From positions 1-24,505 of the IMG/VR virus record IMGVR_UViG_3300049893_000558: DNA of 24,505 nucleotides. The stretch is one strand, 5' to 3'. The first letter of the stretch is position 1. Each line of letters opens with the position of its first letter. Made by a program: the position numbers and the translations under genes. This stretch comes from a virus. Below, piece after piece: positions 1-8,195 of this stretch. The notes under the pieces are model-generated. The model was not told the origin of the DNA, searched no databases, and worked only from the letters and a program-made list of their open reading frames with translations.

Positions 1-448
1 CATTAACCATACAATTTCGGATAACTATCTCAACATTGGTGGCGGCCGTTTGAACCTGTATCCCGTAGGTATTGGCAGCAGTCCCGGTTTTAGCAGTTAT
101 ATAAAATCCATCAATTATCAATCTACCGTTACCGATTGGCCTAATATTTATGCCATCACTGGTAGTCATCGTGTGCGTTGCACTGCTAAATTTACCATAA
201 TGAGGGGTCATATTTACAAGAGCAAGGGTATATCCGTTTAGTGTATCAACCGCTCCTTTATATGTCACCTCTGTAATAGGGTAATAAAATAACAAAGTAA
301 CATCGCCCTGCAATTTAGTTTTGAGGGAGTCCATTGCTATTTTCCACGTTGCATATTGTTTCCCAGTACCAACAGTATAAACGCCCTTAGTAATTAGTGT
401 AGCATTTACACTAAATGCCATTAACAAAATCAACAATATTTTTTTCAT
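1..448 (-). CDS. Signal-peptide beta-helix protein, N-terminal part (cut by left edge)
   Basis: An open frame starts at 448, with GAGGG upstream, and runs off the left edge after 149 codons. Residues 1-16 are a clear Sec signal peptide (MKKILLILLMAFSVNA). The mature start, VYTVGTGKQYATWKIAMDSL, and the following pattern (LNGYTLAL, then GRLIIDGFYI, then EIVIRNC) parallel the beginning of the 578-residue beta-helix protein in the gp10 insert. It is therefore likely a secreted or virion right-handed beta-helix protein. It is the first gene after the lysis cassette, 36 bases from the small membrane protein. The length and C-terminal domains lie outside the window. Confidence 0.75.
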   Translation of the reverse strand, partial: MKKILLILLMAFSVNATLITKGVYTVGTGKQYATWKIAMDSLKTKLQGDVTLLFYYPITEVTYKGAVDTLNGYTLALVNMTPHYGKFSSATHTMTTSDGINIRPIGNGRLIIDGFYITAKTGTAANTYGIQVQTAATNVEIVIRNCMVN

Positions 449-484
449 CTTTTTACACCCTCATTCCGTTCGTGTCGGCGATCA

Positions 485-664
485 TTACTTTACTTCTTTC
501 GAGGCTTTTATGTACCTGTTTAAAAGAGTTAAACCAATATTTGCATAGACTATATATTCTTTTGGTATAACTGGCATAAACTCATTTACAGTAAAAACCG
601 CAACCGATGCAACCTGAATCCAAAAAGTACGACTATTTACAAATTTTAAAAGTTTCTTTTTCAT
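485..664 (-). CDS. Small membrane protein (59 aa), holin candidate
   Basis: This is a 59-residue protein overlapping the lysozyme stop in ATGA (661-664). It has a basic N-terminus (MKKKLLKFVNSR), a hydrophobic stretch at 14-28 (FWIQVASVAVFTVNE), a short polar turn with two prolines (VIPKE), a second weaker hydrophobic stretch (YIVYANIGLTLL), and a basic end. This hairpin-like layout with charged ends and its place beside the lysozyme suit a small holin or holin-like protein. It has no sequence family that I can name. The receiver-membrane protein on the other side of the lysozyme is the other candidate for the pore. Confidence 0.6.
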   Translation of the reverse strand: MKKKLLKFVNSRTFWIQVASVAVFTVNEFMPVIPKEYIVYANIGLTLLNRYIKASKEVK

Positions 665-1095
665 TTTGCACCCCTTACCATTTGTTCGAGTTCAACATAT
701 CTACCATGTAAATCTTTACTTCTATAATTTGCACTATCTACTATTTGATTTGCAGCTTCAAAAAAATCATTTATTTCAACCGCTGCGATAAACTTTTTAA
801 ACTTCTTAAACCCACCTATCCCATTATTATAAGCCATATCAAGTATTGCGGTTTGAACCTGAATTGGTTTAGATTCAAAGCCTTTTATAATCTGTTTAAC
901 CCCTGACAACACCCAGAAAAAATCATGCTCAAAATAATTATCAGCTTGTGATTGAGTTATTTTGTCACCTAGCTTTAAATTGTCGTCTGGTGTTATCTTA
1001 TGCCCATATCCTACCGTCAAAAAGCCCCTAGTGTCTGCATAGACTTCTAAGCGCAAACCTTCCTTTAATTTGATACGGGCTTTTATGGCATCCAT
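661..1095 (-). CDS. Endolysin, T4-type lysozyme (GH24)
   Basis: This is a 144-residue muramidase that cuts the MurNAc-GlcNAc bond of peptidoglycan to release progeny. The catalytic triad of T4 lysozyme (E11, D20, T26) is matched at E12, D21 and T27, within KLKEGLRLEVYAD and RGFLTVGYGH. Further family marks are AILDMAYNNGIGGFKKFKKF (86-105) and the end GRYVELEQMVRG. There is no signal or SAR helix, so a holin-type pore is needed for access to the wall. Both neighbours are membrane proteins joined by overlaps of 1 and 4 bases. It is slightly shorter than T4 lysozyme (164). Confidence 0.93.
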   Translation of the reverse strand: MDAIKARIKLKEGLRLEVYADTRGFLTVGYGHKITPDDNLKLGDKITQSQADNYFEHDFFWVLSGVKQIIKGFESKPIQVQTAILDMAYNNGIGGFKKFKKFIAAVEINDFFEAANQIVDSANYRSKDLHGRYVELEQMVRGAK

Positions 1096-1745
1096 TAGCT
1101 AGCACCTAATATTTTAACTGCAATTGTTATAAATGTCCCCATCACACCAATACCGAATACTATCATTGCCCAAAACGTTTGACGGCCTTGTGCGTTAGAG
1201 GTATCCAGCTTTGATGACATTTCTTTGAGCACGTCCCTTAGTGCCTTGTGATCCGCTTCGTTGCGTTCTTCGTATTTATCCGCACGCTCTTTTATAGCTA
1301 AATGTTTCTCGTCACACGCCTCTTTGATAAACATAGGCATAGCCATTGAGTTTACTGGTGGTGTCATGGTCATAGAATCCTTTTCAATGGTCTTAAATGT
1401 TTTATGGTTAATATGATACCTAAGCATGTCTTGCAATTCGGTATCTGACAAACAAGTTGTTTTAATCCCTGGGGTACGGTTGACAATATACGCATTAGCG
1501 CTGTAGAGGTATGCAATAGATTTTGGCCATGATTGCACATACAAACAATATAAATCATAGCCTGTCTTTTTGTCGCATAAATCGTAATCAAAAAGGGCAA
1601 TATCAAAGTTTTCTGATATGTTACTTAAGCCAGCGTCGTAGTTGGAAGGGGTGCAAAAATAATCTACATCAACGCCTAGAGACAATACAAAATCCTGAAT
1701 GAATTTTTTACTAAAACTATTGTCATCAACAATCAGGATTTTCAT
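1095..1745 (-). CDS. Receiver (response-regulator) domain fused to coiled coil and C-terminal membrane helix
   Basis: This is a 216-residue protein. Residues 1-118 read as a CheY-like receiver: ILIVDDNSFSK with acidic pair D7-D8, phospho-acceptor candidate D53 in ALFDYDL, G62, and S82 of YLYSANA in the Thr/Ser switch place. The usual Lys of the KP motif seems replaced (CLSDTEL, S100). Residues 145-185 are charged coiled coil (IKERADKYEERNEADHKAL). Residues of about 192-213 form one membrane helix (FWAMIVFGIGVMGTFITIAV). Coiled coil plus C-terminal helix resembles XhlA-type phage holin/hemolysin accessory proteins. The gene overlaps the lysozyme start by one base. It may join lysis or membrane function to a phosphorylation or other signal. 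No output DNA-binding domain is present. Confidence 0.75.
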   Translation of the reverse strand: MKILIVDDNSFSKKFIQDFVLSLGVDVDYFCTPSNYDAGLSNISENFDIALFDYDLCDKKTGYDLYCLYVQSWPKSIAYLYSANAYIVNRTPGIKTTCLSDTELQDMLRYHINHKTFKTIEKDSMTMTPPVNSMAMPMFIKEACDEKHLAIKERADKYEERNEADHKALRDVLKEMSSKLDTSNAQGRQTFWAMIVFGIGVMGTFITIAVKILGAS

Positions 1746-1882
1746 GGATTCTCAAGCTCTTTTATACGTGCCTCAAGCTCTTTTATTTTGTCCGTCAAAT
1801 CACTATACCACCTCTGCCACTGCCAATTTAATAGCTTTGGGTCAGCATCTAGAGGTGGGGTTTTTATAGGTGCGTTGTTCAT
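1742..1882 (-). CDS. Small coiled-coil protein (46 aa) at the head of the lysis cassette
   Basis: This is a 46-residue frame linked at both ends by ATGA overlaps: its start overlaps the tail-fibre stop (1879-1882) and its stop overlaps the receiver-domain start (1742-1745). The N-terminus is proline-rich (APIKTPPLDADP), then come WQWQRWYSDL and a heptad-type helix, KIKELEARIKELE. Short proteins with a KTPPxD start and a tryptophan-rich middle often follow phage fibre genes, by my recall. There is no membrane segment. The double overlap makes it likely to be real, but the function is unknown. Confidence 0.62.
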   Translation of the reverse strand: MNNAPIKTPPLDADPKLLNWQWQRWYSDLTDKIKELEARIKELENP

Positions 1883-3777
1883 AGTTTATAATATAATACA
1901 CAAGACACGAAATCTGTGCTTGTTGTTGAATTGTCGCACGAAATAGTTGTTATTGAACCTGTAGAATCTATTGTAAACAATGTTGGTATCCACGTGGTAG
2001 GCACTCCACCGTCATTTTTCATTATAATTATTGGGAACACTGCCGAAGCTGGTCTTATGCTAGACGGGACAGGGGTACCTGAAGCAACATGTGTTTTATT
2101 TGAATCTAAACCGGTAACTGTTGGGATAGACAATCTAACATACCCATCAAAGTACTTTGTATAAGAGAAAATAACATTAATACCTGTTGGGAAAGTAGCT
2201 GTGAACGTTCCAGAAGTTGAATGAACTAATTGACTCCGACTTTTTTCTCTCCAGTATGTTCCGTCATAAACTAGCGTGATAATAGCATCAGTTTCTAGTA
2301 AATAATCCGAGCTGTCAGATAATAGAATAGTTTTATAATCACCAGAAGCAGTTTGATTGTGTGCAATAGTTGGTGCCGTAGCACTGTAAAGAGTTATTTC
2401 ACTGCCAGAAGTCCATCCTACAGAATTAATAAGATTAATTGTATTAGCCCCAGTAATATTGAAATAATTACCATCATTATACAATGTCATATTATTAGTA
2501 GAAGCGACATTTGTTCCTTTAGAAGTAAGAAACCGATTCCCGGCTATTAAGCTAACACCCACCTTTTTAGATACAGTGAATGTAACGGTTGAGCCCCCAC
2601 TTATACCACTTGTGGTCACAACAACATAAAGGCTTTTGCCTGTTGCTGGCACTATTGTAATTGTGTGCGCTGTCGAGGAGTAAGTAGCACTAGTAACCTC
2701 TGAATTAGCCGCTATTTGCAACGCTAAGGCGGTAAGAGAAGCGTCTTTACTAGTTACCCATGATTGCGTATACTCGGTGCCGTTTACCGTGATTTTAAGG
2801 CTTCCTGCGACCCATGTTCCAGCATCATCTTGCACTACTACCGTATCGTTTATAGCTCCTTTTAGTGCGTCTATTGTATCGCTAAGAGCATATTGATACC
2901 AACCTTCTGTTGTCCCGTCTAACCAGACATTTTTAATCTCGGAATTAGCAGGGAAAACAGGGTCATCAGCACCAGGGGTATAATTAAAATGTCGATTTGC
3001 ATCACTGCAAGGAATTGAAGGATTAATATTTAGCGGGAACCCAGCCCATTTAAGAACCGCATTATTAAAAATCACTAAAGGCGTTGTAGTCAAAAAGCCA
3101 GGATCAGAGCCGAAGAAGTAAGTACCATAATCCAAAACTATTGGCAACCCAACCGCAACAGCGTATGTTATAGACTCGGCAAATTTCAAAGTGTCATCCG
3201 TTACACCATCACCTTTTGCACCAAACCAACGAGGATTTATCTTTTCCACGTTTTGTCGTATCCATCGGCCTGTTGTGCCACCGTCAGGGATGATATAAAT
3301 TCCGCCAATGCTAGACGTGCTCGAAGTGTTGGTGCTATCCCAAACAAACAAGCCACCACCACCGTCATTAGGAGTATAGCAGCCTTGCACTATAGCCGCG
3401 TCTCCGTCAGTCAAATCACCGGAAGGGATAGCTTCTAAATCGGCAAAATTGTCAACTACTCTTAGGCTCTCAGTATCTTGCCCAATATTGTCAATATCCC
3501 AAATTAGCACGCCCTCAATTGTTGTAGGGTCAAATAGTGTTGCGCTCACTCCATCGGTAAACACCATACGATACTTGCCATTATCTAGCTTTATTGTTGC
3601 GCGCCCTTCACTATCCAGTACCACAGGGTTAGTATTTGCCGTATCGTCATCGTTGTATGTGGTCTTTGGAGTAGTACCACCCGCTTCGTATGTATAGATC
3701 AAACCGCCAGCATAAGGCTTCCCGTTTCCGTCTGATAGTTGCCAATTAGGTAGAGGAGAGAAATTGTAATTTGACAT
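1879..3777 (-). CDS. Tail fibre or tailspike protein with head-binding-like N-terminus
   Basis: This is a 632-residue receptor-binding protein. Residues 1-90 carry a phage fibre attachment module: NGKPYAGGLIYTYEAGGTTP, then NPVVLDSEGRATIKLDNGKYRMVFTD (split by a few residues). A pectate-lyase-3-like segment starts at INPRWFGAKGDGVTDDT (180-196) and is shorter than usual for a full spike. Residues of about 325-405 form a small beta domain (TVNGTEYTQSW, then ATYSSTAHTITIVPATGKS). Residues of about 435-515 resemble a module in the 803-residue spike. The end is a beta-rich tip. AAAGGTAA before the ATG is good. Whether the lyase-like part is catalytic is not evident. Confidence 0.82.
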   Translation of the reverse strand: MSNYNFSPLPNWQLSDGNGKPYAGGLIYTYEAGGTTPKTTYNDDDTANTNPVVLDSEGRATIKLDNGKYRMVFTDGVSATLFDPTTIEGVLIWDIDNIGQDTESLRVVDNFADLEAIPSGDLTDGDAAIVQGCYTPNDGGGGLFVWDSTNTSSTSSIGGIYIIPDGGTTGRWIRQNVEKINPRWFGAKGDGVTDDTLKFAESITYAVAVGLPIVLDYGTYFFGSDPGFLTTTPLVIFNNAVLKWAGFPLNINPSIPCSDANRHFNYTPGADDPVFPANSEIKNVWLDGTTEGWYQYALSDTIDALKGAINDTVVVQDDAGTWVAGSLKITVNGTEYTQSWVTSKDASLTALALQIAANSEVTSATYSSTAHTITIVPATGKSLYVVVTTSGISGGSTVTFTVSKKVGVSLIAGNRFLTSKGTNVASTNNMTLYNDGNYFNITGANTINLINSVGWTSGSEITLYSATAPTIAHNQTASGDYKTILLSDSSDYLLETDAIITLVYDGTYWREKSRSQLVHSTSGTFTATFPTGINVIFSYTKYFDGYVRLSIPTVTGLDSNKTHVASGTPVPSSIRPASAVFPIIIMKNDGGVPTTWIPTLFTIDSTGSITTISCDNSTTSTDFVSCVLYYKL

Positions 3778-3780
3778 AGT

Positions 3781-6297
3781 TTATTTACCTTTCTTTCTAT
3801 TTTGTACCATACCTGCCAACGTTGCACCACCAACCCCCGCCGCCGTAGTACCGGCGAGCATTTTTAGGCCGGTGTTGCCGCGAATGTCATTTATTGCTTT
3901 TGAAAACGCGCCGGAGTTGCCGGTTGCGGATTTTATTTGATTGGGATTAAAAACCATATATGTATCACCGCCACCACTTAAGCCTTGATACCCCAAATTA
4001 TCGTGAACATTTTTTATAATAACTCCATCGTAGCCTTCTTTTTTTAAATCAGAAATACCCTTTTTCCCGAAAAATTTTGAATAATCAAAGGAGTTGTCTT
4101 TTGCATCAATTACGTATGGGTTTTTAATATCAAGGTATACTTTCTTAATATTTGCGCCTTCAGTTCCTATGTTGTAATCTTTCCCAAATACTCTTTTACT
4201 TCCAGAATATTCGGCGTTTGCATACTCGTTAGCAACCCTTGGACTATCACTAAAGGAAAAAACATCGTCTCCATAAGTGTCCCCAGAGATTTTTCCAATA
4301 TTTTCACCGCCTTCAAATTTGGTAAAATCTGCGGATGAACCATGGAAAACAGCTAAAGGCTTCCCGCTCTCATCCACAACCTTACTCGCCTTTTCTGGTG
4401 CCTTGTCCCAATCACCGAACCACTGCTTAAAATTGTCGGTATGTACTTGGGGATTAGCCCCAATACTCCCGCGATTGTTGCCGAGCATAGAACTACCCTT
4501 TTGCGAATCCTTAATTTTCTGCTTTTCTGCATTACTTAATTGCTTTTCGTGCCAATCAACAATACGCTTGTTTCTATTGTGAGCGGCTATCTTTTCGGCT
4601 TGAGATAACGCACGTTCTGTTAAGTTCCCTTTATTTCCAGCCTTGATCAATTCACCCATGCTAGAGGCCTTTTGAACCATTCTTTCATTAGGCGAACCCA
4701 TCATAATAATATTGGCCGAATGAGCATCTTGCAAAAGGTCAAACCTTCCATTAGTTAGCCGTTTGACTTCTTTAAATATCCCTCTTACGTCGCTATCTGC
4801 AAGGCTTTTTACCGCTCGCTTCATAATAGACGCGCCGTGCTTTGTCACACCAGAATTTGCTACAAGTTCTTTACCTAATGCCTTGCCAAAAGCATCTTCT
4901 AAACCTACGTATTCAGAATACGCTTTGTTTGCGTCTTTAAACCCAGGTAGAACATTATCGAGCTTTGTATCTATTAATTGAGCGACTTTTTTTTCTACGC
5001 CTTCCATGGGTGTACTTTGCGTCCGGTATTGACCTTGAGCATCATACTTAATTTTCTCTCTCAAACGCCTCTTTAATGCCAAAGCGTCAGCCGCGTTTAA
5101 TTCGTCTGGTAGATCGTTTAATATACCTGATATTTCATTATGGATTTTTAAGCCTTGTTCGCTTGATGTAATGCTAGGGCTTGAAGGCTTAATAATATTC
5201 CCTTTTGCATCGTACAATTTAGGCGTTTCAGGCTTTATGTTAAGTGTCTTTGCTGCCATTTCATTGTATGCTTGCTTAATATCTGAAATGTCAACTTTAG
5301 CGCCGGGATGATTTTCAACAATTTTCTGTATAGTTTCGCCTACGGAGTTTCTGGCTTCGTCGATTTCCTTGAAAGCTCTTGTTGCATTAGTTGCGGCAAG
5401 CTGTGAAGCGTCCATTACTCCCTCGCCTGCGTTGATGTCCGCAACGGCTTGTTGCTCTGCGTATTTCCTCAACGGGATTGTTTCCGGTGCTCTTGGTCTT
5501 GTTAACTCTCTCGCATCGGCTTGGTTAAGTTCTTTTAAGAAGGGGAATCCAGGTTGTTTAACCTTGGAAACGTCTATTTTTTCCCCGGTCATTTGAGTAT
5601 AAACCTTATCCTTGCCTTTACCTATTTCCCCTAATGTCTTAGCTTCTTTTACAACTCCTTTTTCTGTTGCTGGTAATATTTTACCGCCTAATTTTGGAGC
5701 GGTTTTCACCCCTGCCATTTGACCAAGTCCACTTGCACCACTTACAGCCGCGTCAAGGTTCGCTTGTTCGCTCTCTGGTAATGCCGCCCTATATTCTTGG
5801 TACTTTTGAGCCAATTTGCTTAAAGGTTTTGCTATTCCAGTGGCTTCTATTGCTCCTTGTGCTAGTTGCCCGGCACGTCCACCTGTTGCCATGTTTGCAA
5901 GGTTCATACCGGCTTCTACAGGTGCGGCAATAAGGAAATCTGCTACGCTACCAAAAGCACCAAGTCCAGTCCGCGCCATGCGTTCGGGAGTGCCTACAAT
6001 AGCTTCGGGGATAGAACCTCGTTGAAGGTTCATCATGCTACCTAAAGTAGTTGGCTTATCAATAGTTTGAAATCGTTGTATAGTTCGCTCTCTAGCGCCT
6101 TCTAGTGGCTTCTCGAATGGGTTAGAAGATGCCTGTTGCTCTTGCGCTGGTTGCGGCTGTGGTGCAGGTTCCTGACTTACTACAGGTTCACTGTCAGAAA
6201 ACTTCCCAAGAGAATCAAGCTCTTGATATTTCTTAAAAGCGGTTTCCTTGTCAATCCCACGGGCTTTGGCTATTTGGATAAACTCTTGCCTTGTCAT
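3781..6297 (-). CDS. Large ejection-type protein with a C-terminal ADP-ribosyltransferase-like domain
   Basis: This 838-residue protein sits in the P22 gp16 position. The N-terminus is a small helical unit (TRQEFIQIAKARGIDKETAF) and a P/Q-rich linker (to about 60). Then come Ala/Gly-rich helical segments (about 95-200), possibly membrane-active, and a long helical middle to about 600. Residues of about 617-799 match the ART domain of polyvalent phage proteins: FKQWFGDW, GKPLAVFHGS (H652), VFSFSDSPRVANEYA, VYLDIKNPYVID, YDGVIIKN and a closing FNPNQIKSATGN. The last 30 residues are hydrophobic then basic. Such domains transfer ADP-ribose from NAD+ to host targets. If ejected with the DNA, it would act at once on entry. 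Target and activity are unproven. Confidence 0.8.
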   Translation of the reverse strand: MTRQEFIQIAKARGIDKETAFKKYQELDSLGKFSDSEPVVSQEPAPQPQPAQEQQASSNPFEKPLEGARERTIQRFQTIDKPTTLGSMMNLQRGSIPEAIVGTPERMARTGLGAFGSVADFLIAAPVEAGMNLANMATGGRAGQLAQGAIEATGIAKPLSKLAQKYQEYRAALPESEQANLDAAVSGASGLGQMAGVKTAPKLGGKILPATEKGVVKEAKTLGEIGKGKDKVYTQMTGEKIDVSKVKQPGFPFLKELNQADARELTRPRAPETIPLRKYAEQQAVADINAGEGVMDASQLAATNATRAFKEIDEARNSVGETIQKIVENHPGAKVDISDIKQAYNEMAAKTLNIKPETPKLYDAKGNIIKPSSPSITSSEQGLKIHNEISGILNDLPDELNAADALALKRRLREKIKYDAQGQYRTQSTPMEGVEKKVAQLIDTKLDNVLPGFKDANKAYSEYVGLEDAFGKALGKELVANSGVTKHGASIMKRAVKSLADSDVRGIFKEVKRLTNGRFDLLQDAHSANIIMMGSPNERMVQKASSMGELIKAGNKGNLTERALSQAEKIAAHNRNKRIVDWHEKQLSNAEKQKIKDSQKGSSMLGNNRGSIGANPQVHTDNFKQWFGDWDKAPEKASKVVDESGKPLAVFHGSSADFTKFEGGENIGKISGDTYGDDVFSFSDSPRVANEYANAEYSGSKRVFGKDYNIGTEGANIKKVYLDIKNPYVIDAKDNSFDYSKFFGKKGISDLKKEGYDGVIIKNVHDNLGYQGLSGGGDTYMVFNPNQIKSATGNSGAFSKAINDIRGNTGLKMLAGTTAAGVGGATLAGMVQNRKKGK

Positions 6298-7355
6298 GGA
6301 ACCCCCCAAAGATCGTCAAACTCTTTGTTTAAGGCTTTTTTCTCTTTGACTGTTTTAATCGGGACTGTTGGTTGCTCTACACCACCACTTAGTTTTTGAT
6401 ACTCGTTCATAGCATCGCCAAATGCAGAACCAGCTTCAGCCTTTAGAGCTCCTAAAACTTGTAAACGAGTATTTCTCTTTTGTGATAATGTTGCGGGGTC
6501 ATCATTCAATGATGCAAAATATTGACTGTTTGCGCTATCGAATTCTGTTGGTGAAATTGCAGCGCCAGATTCACGCCTCAACACAGCGTTAATAAAAGTC
6601 CTCATTGCTTGTGCGTATTGCCTTAACTCTGGGCTTTTTACTGCATTCAATTTTTTAGGGTTTAAAATTATTGACCTTACATCAGACGGATTAAACCCTG
6701 CGCTAGATAACCTATCAAGATTTGACTCTGCTTCGCTTATTCTCAAAGCATAATTTGCGGCTGTTCTTTGCCCTTGTGTATACGGTTTCCCGGTGTCTGG
6801 ATCAATACCTTCTAATGTAGTTTTATTTGGCTTTGTCTTTTCATAATTAAATTTATCTTGTTGTAATTTTAAATTTTTTGCTTGCGTTTCAGCGTTCCTT
6901 GCATTAGTCTCTGCATTCATTTTTTCAGAACCTAACCCAGCCTCTTTAATCTCTAAATCTTTTTGTTTAAATTGTTGCTGCTTCAACATGTCTTGATATT
7001 CCGCATATTCTTTTCTAAACTGTTCAGCTTTCTTTGGATTAATCTTTGCGGCTTCCATGTAAAAACCGTCAATATCAATTTCCTTCGTCTCAGGATTCAC
7101 ATAGTTAGGGAATAGCTGCTTTAGTTGTTCATTCTCTTGTGCGTCTACCTGTGCCGCTTGCTGCTTTGCCGCATATTCTTGCTGACCTTGCCCGAATAGT
7201 TGTTGTTGATTGGCAAAGTTTTGACGGCCTTGAGCCATAGCCTGTTGATTCATAGCGTCACTAGTTGCCATTTGCCTCAAACTAGCACTTTGTTGTGCAA
7301 GCTGGTTAGGTGTCTCGTAGCTCCAAGGCTGTAAAATTCTGTAATCTATCGCCAT
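6294..7355 (-). CDS. Ejection-type internal virion protein, coiled coil (P22 gp20 position)
   Basis: This is a 353-residue mainly helical protein. Residues 15-170 are Gln-rich coiled coil (AMAQGRQNFANQQQLFGQGQ). After a short GIDPDTGKPYTQGQ linker at about 183-196, residues 200-310 form a helical domain. It contains FINAVLRRESGAAISPTEF (254-272) and QYFASLNDDPATLSQKRNTR (278-297), a module that recurs in phage DNA-ejection proteins. Place and composition match the second ejection protein of P22-type phages. The stop is inside an ATGA overlap with the next gene, so the two are probably made in linked amounts. The family link is by motif recall. Confidence 0.7.
   Translation of the reverse strand: MAIDYRILQPWSYETPNQLAQQSASLRQMATSDAMNQQAMAQGRQNFANQQQLFGQGQQEYAAKQQAAQVDAQENEQLKQLFPNYVNPETKEIDIDGFYMEAAKINPKKAEQFRKEYAEYQDMLKQQQFKQKDLEIKEAGLGSEKMNAETNARNAETQAKNLKLQQDKFNYEKTKPNKTTLEGIDPDTGKPYTQGQRTAANYALRISEAESNLDRLSSAGFNPSDVRSIILNPKKLNAVKSPELRQYAQAMRTFINAVLRRESGAAISPTEFDSANSQYFASLNDDPATLSQKRNTRLQVLGALKAEAGSAFGDAMNEYQKLSGGVEQPTVPIKTVKEKKALNKEFDDLWGVP
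6302..6307 (-). promoter_or_regulatory. Ribosome binding site deciding the start of the ART-containing gene
   Basis: A GGGGGG run lies 4 bases before the ATG at 6297. That ATG overlaps the upstream stop (ATGA), so it is preferred over a TTG at 6309 which would put the G run inside the coding sequence. Confidence 0.55.
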
Positions 7356-7363
7356 ATATTCCC

Positions 7364-8194
7364 CTATGCTAAAAGAGGTAGAAATTGCATTAAGTTTTGT
7401 GCCCCTCGACCTTGTTGGCCTTGGATACCTTGATTAATACCTTGCAAAGTACCGCCAAGCATACGGTCATAAGCTTGCCCACGCCCCATGATCCCTTGCG
7501 CCTGCACGTTCCCTCTATCGGTAGCCAAACCAGACATATTTTGACCGTAACCGGTTGCAAGGTTGCCAAGGTTAGAAGCCGCCTGTTGCCCATATCCTGC
7601 GATGTTTCCAAATCTATCATAACGCTGATTCGCTTGCTGGTTAGCCGCGTTATATTGATTCAATGCATTTTGCATTCCGGTAGTAGTACCAAATTGGTAT
7701 TGACCTTGTGCAAAGTTCCTGTTTTGATTAAATCTATCAAAAGCGTTGCCATATTCTTGGCTAGCCATATTTTGTCCGTATTTAGCAAGCGCCTTTAATG
7801 TTGCACCGCTTAATTGATTGCCAGCCGCAGCCGCATTGCTATTTATTGCATTAGTGCCTTGCTGCATTCTCCAAGCATAACCAGGGTCAGCTTGAAAATT
7901 AAACTGTTCATTAGGCGCTTGTTGCATTTGGTATTGATAAGGATTAACGTCAAAAGCGCCTTGATTTACCATACTAGCAAGGCTCCTCATACCTTGGGTG
8001 CCTACATCATAATAAGGCTGTTGATACCCTTTAGCTTCGTTATAAGCGCCAGTTGTGGCACCTTCTGCCCTATTAAGCGCTCGTTCCTGTGCTCGTTGTG
8101 CCTGAGTTACGGCATTCTTCTGGATCAAACCGCCACCAATAGCACTACCAATGTTTAAAACTGGCCCTGCTATTTGACTAAGAAATTCTAACAT
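7364..8194 (-). CDS. DNA transfer / ejection protein (p32-like, P22 gp7 position)
   Basis: This is a 276-residue protein rich in Gln, Asn, Gly and Ala. The N-terminus (LSQIAGPVLNIGSAIGGGLI) is a Gly-rich hydrophobic stretch. The conserved core of DNA-transfer proteins of the p32 type is visible: GYQQPYYDVGTQGMRSL (56-72), then DPGYAWRMQQGTNAINSNAAA (103-123) continuing into GATLKALAKYGQNMASQEYG (130-149). Such proteins travel inside the virion and leave with the DNA to form a conduit across the envelope. It follows the gp10 C-piece, as the ejection genes follow the tail genes in P22. The next gene starts 8 bases later with AGGGGA before it. Confidence 0.78.
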   Translation of the reverse strand: MLEFLSQIAGPVLNIGSAIGGGLIQKNAVTQAQRAQERALNRAEGATTGAYNEAKGYQQPYYDVGTQGMRSLASMVNQGAFDVNPYQYQMQQAPNEQFNFQADPGYAWRMQQGTNAINSNAAAAGNQLSGATLKALAKYGQNMASQEYGNAFDRFNQNRNFAQGQYQFGTTTGMQNALNQYNAANQQANQRYDRFGNIAGYGQQAASNLGNLATGYGQNMSGLATDRGNVQAQGIMGRGQAYDRMLGGTLQGINQGIQGQQGRGAQNLMQFLPLLA

Positions 8195-8195
8195 A

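Noticed and set aside
1370-1606. A 78-residue minus-strand frame inside the receiver-domain gene
   Set aside because: It is an alternate frame of the receiver gene, whose own motifs and coupled ends identify the true frame.
2565-2830. Internal Thr/Ser/Val-rich stretch of the tail fibre as a DNA repeat or phase-variable tract
   Set aside because: The low complexity is at protein level only. No tandem DNA repeat unit or homopolymer long enough for slippage was seen.
6298-6309. TTG start for the ART-containing protein
   Set aside because: The G run that would serve as ribosome site lies inside this extension, and the ATG at 6297 forms the ATGA overlap seen at other junctions in the window.
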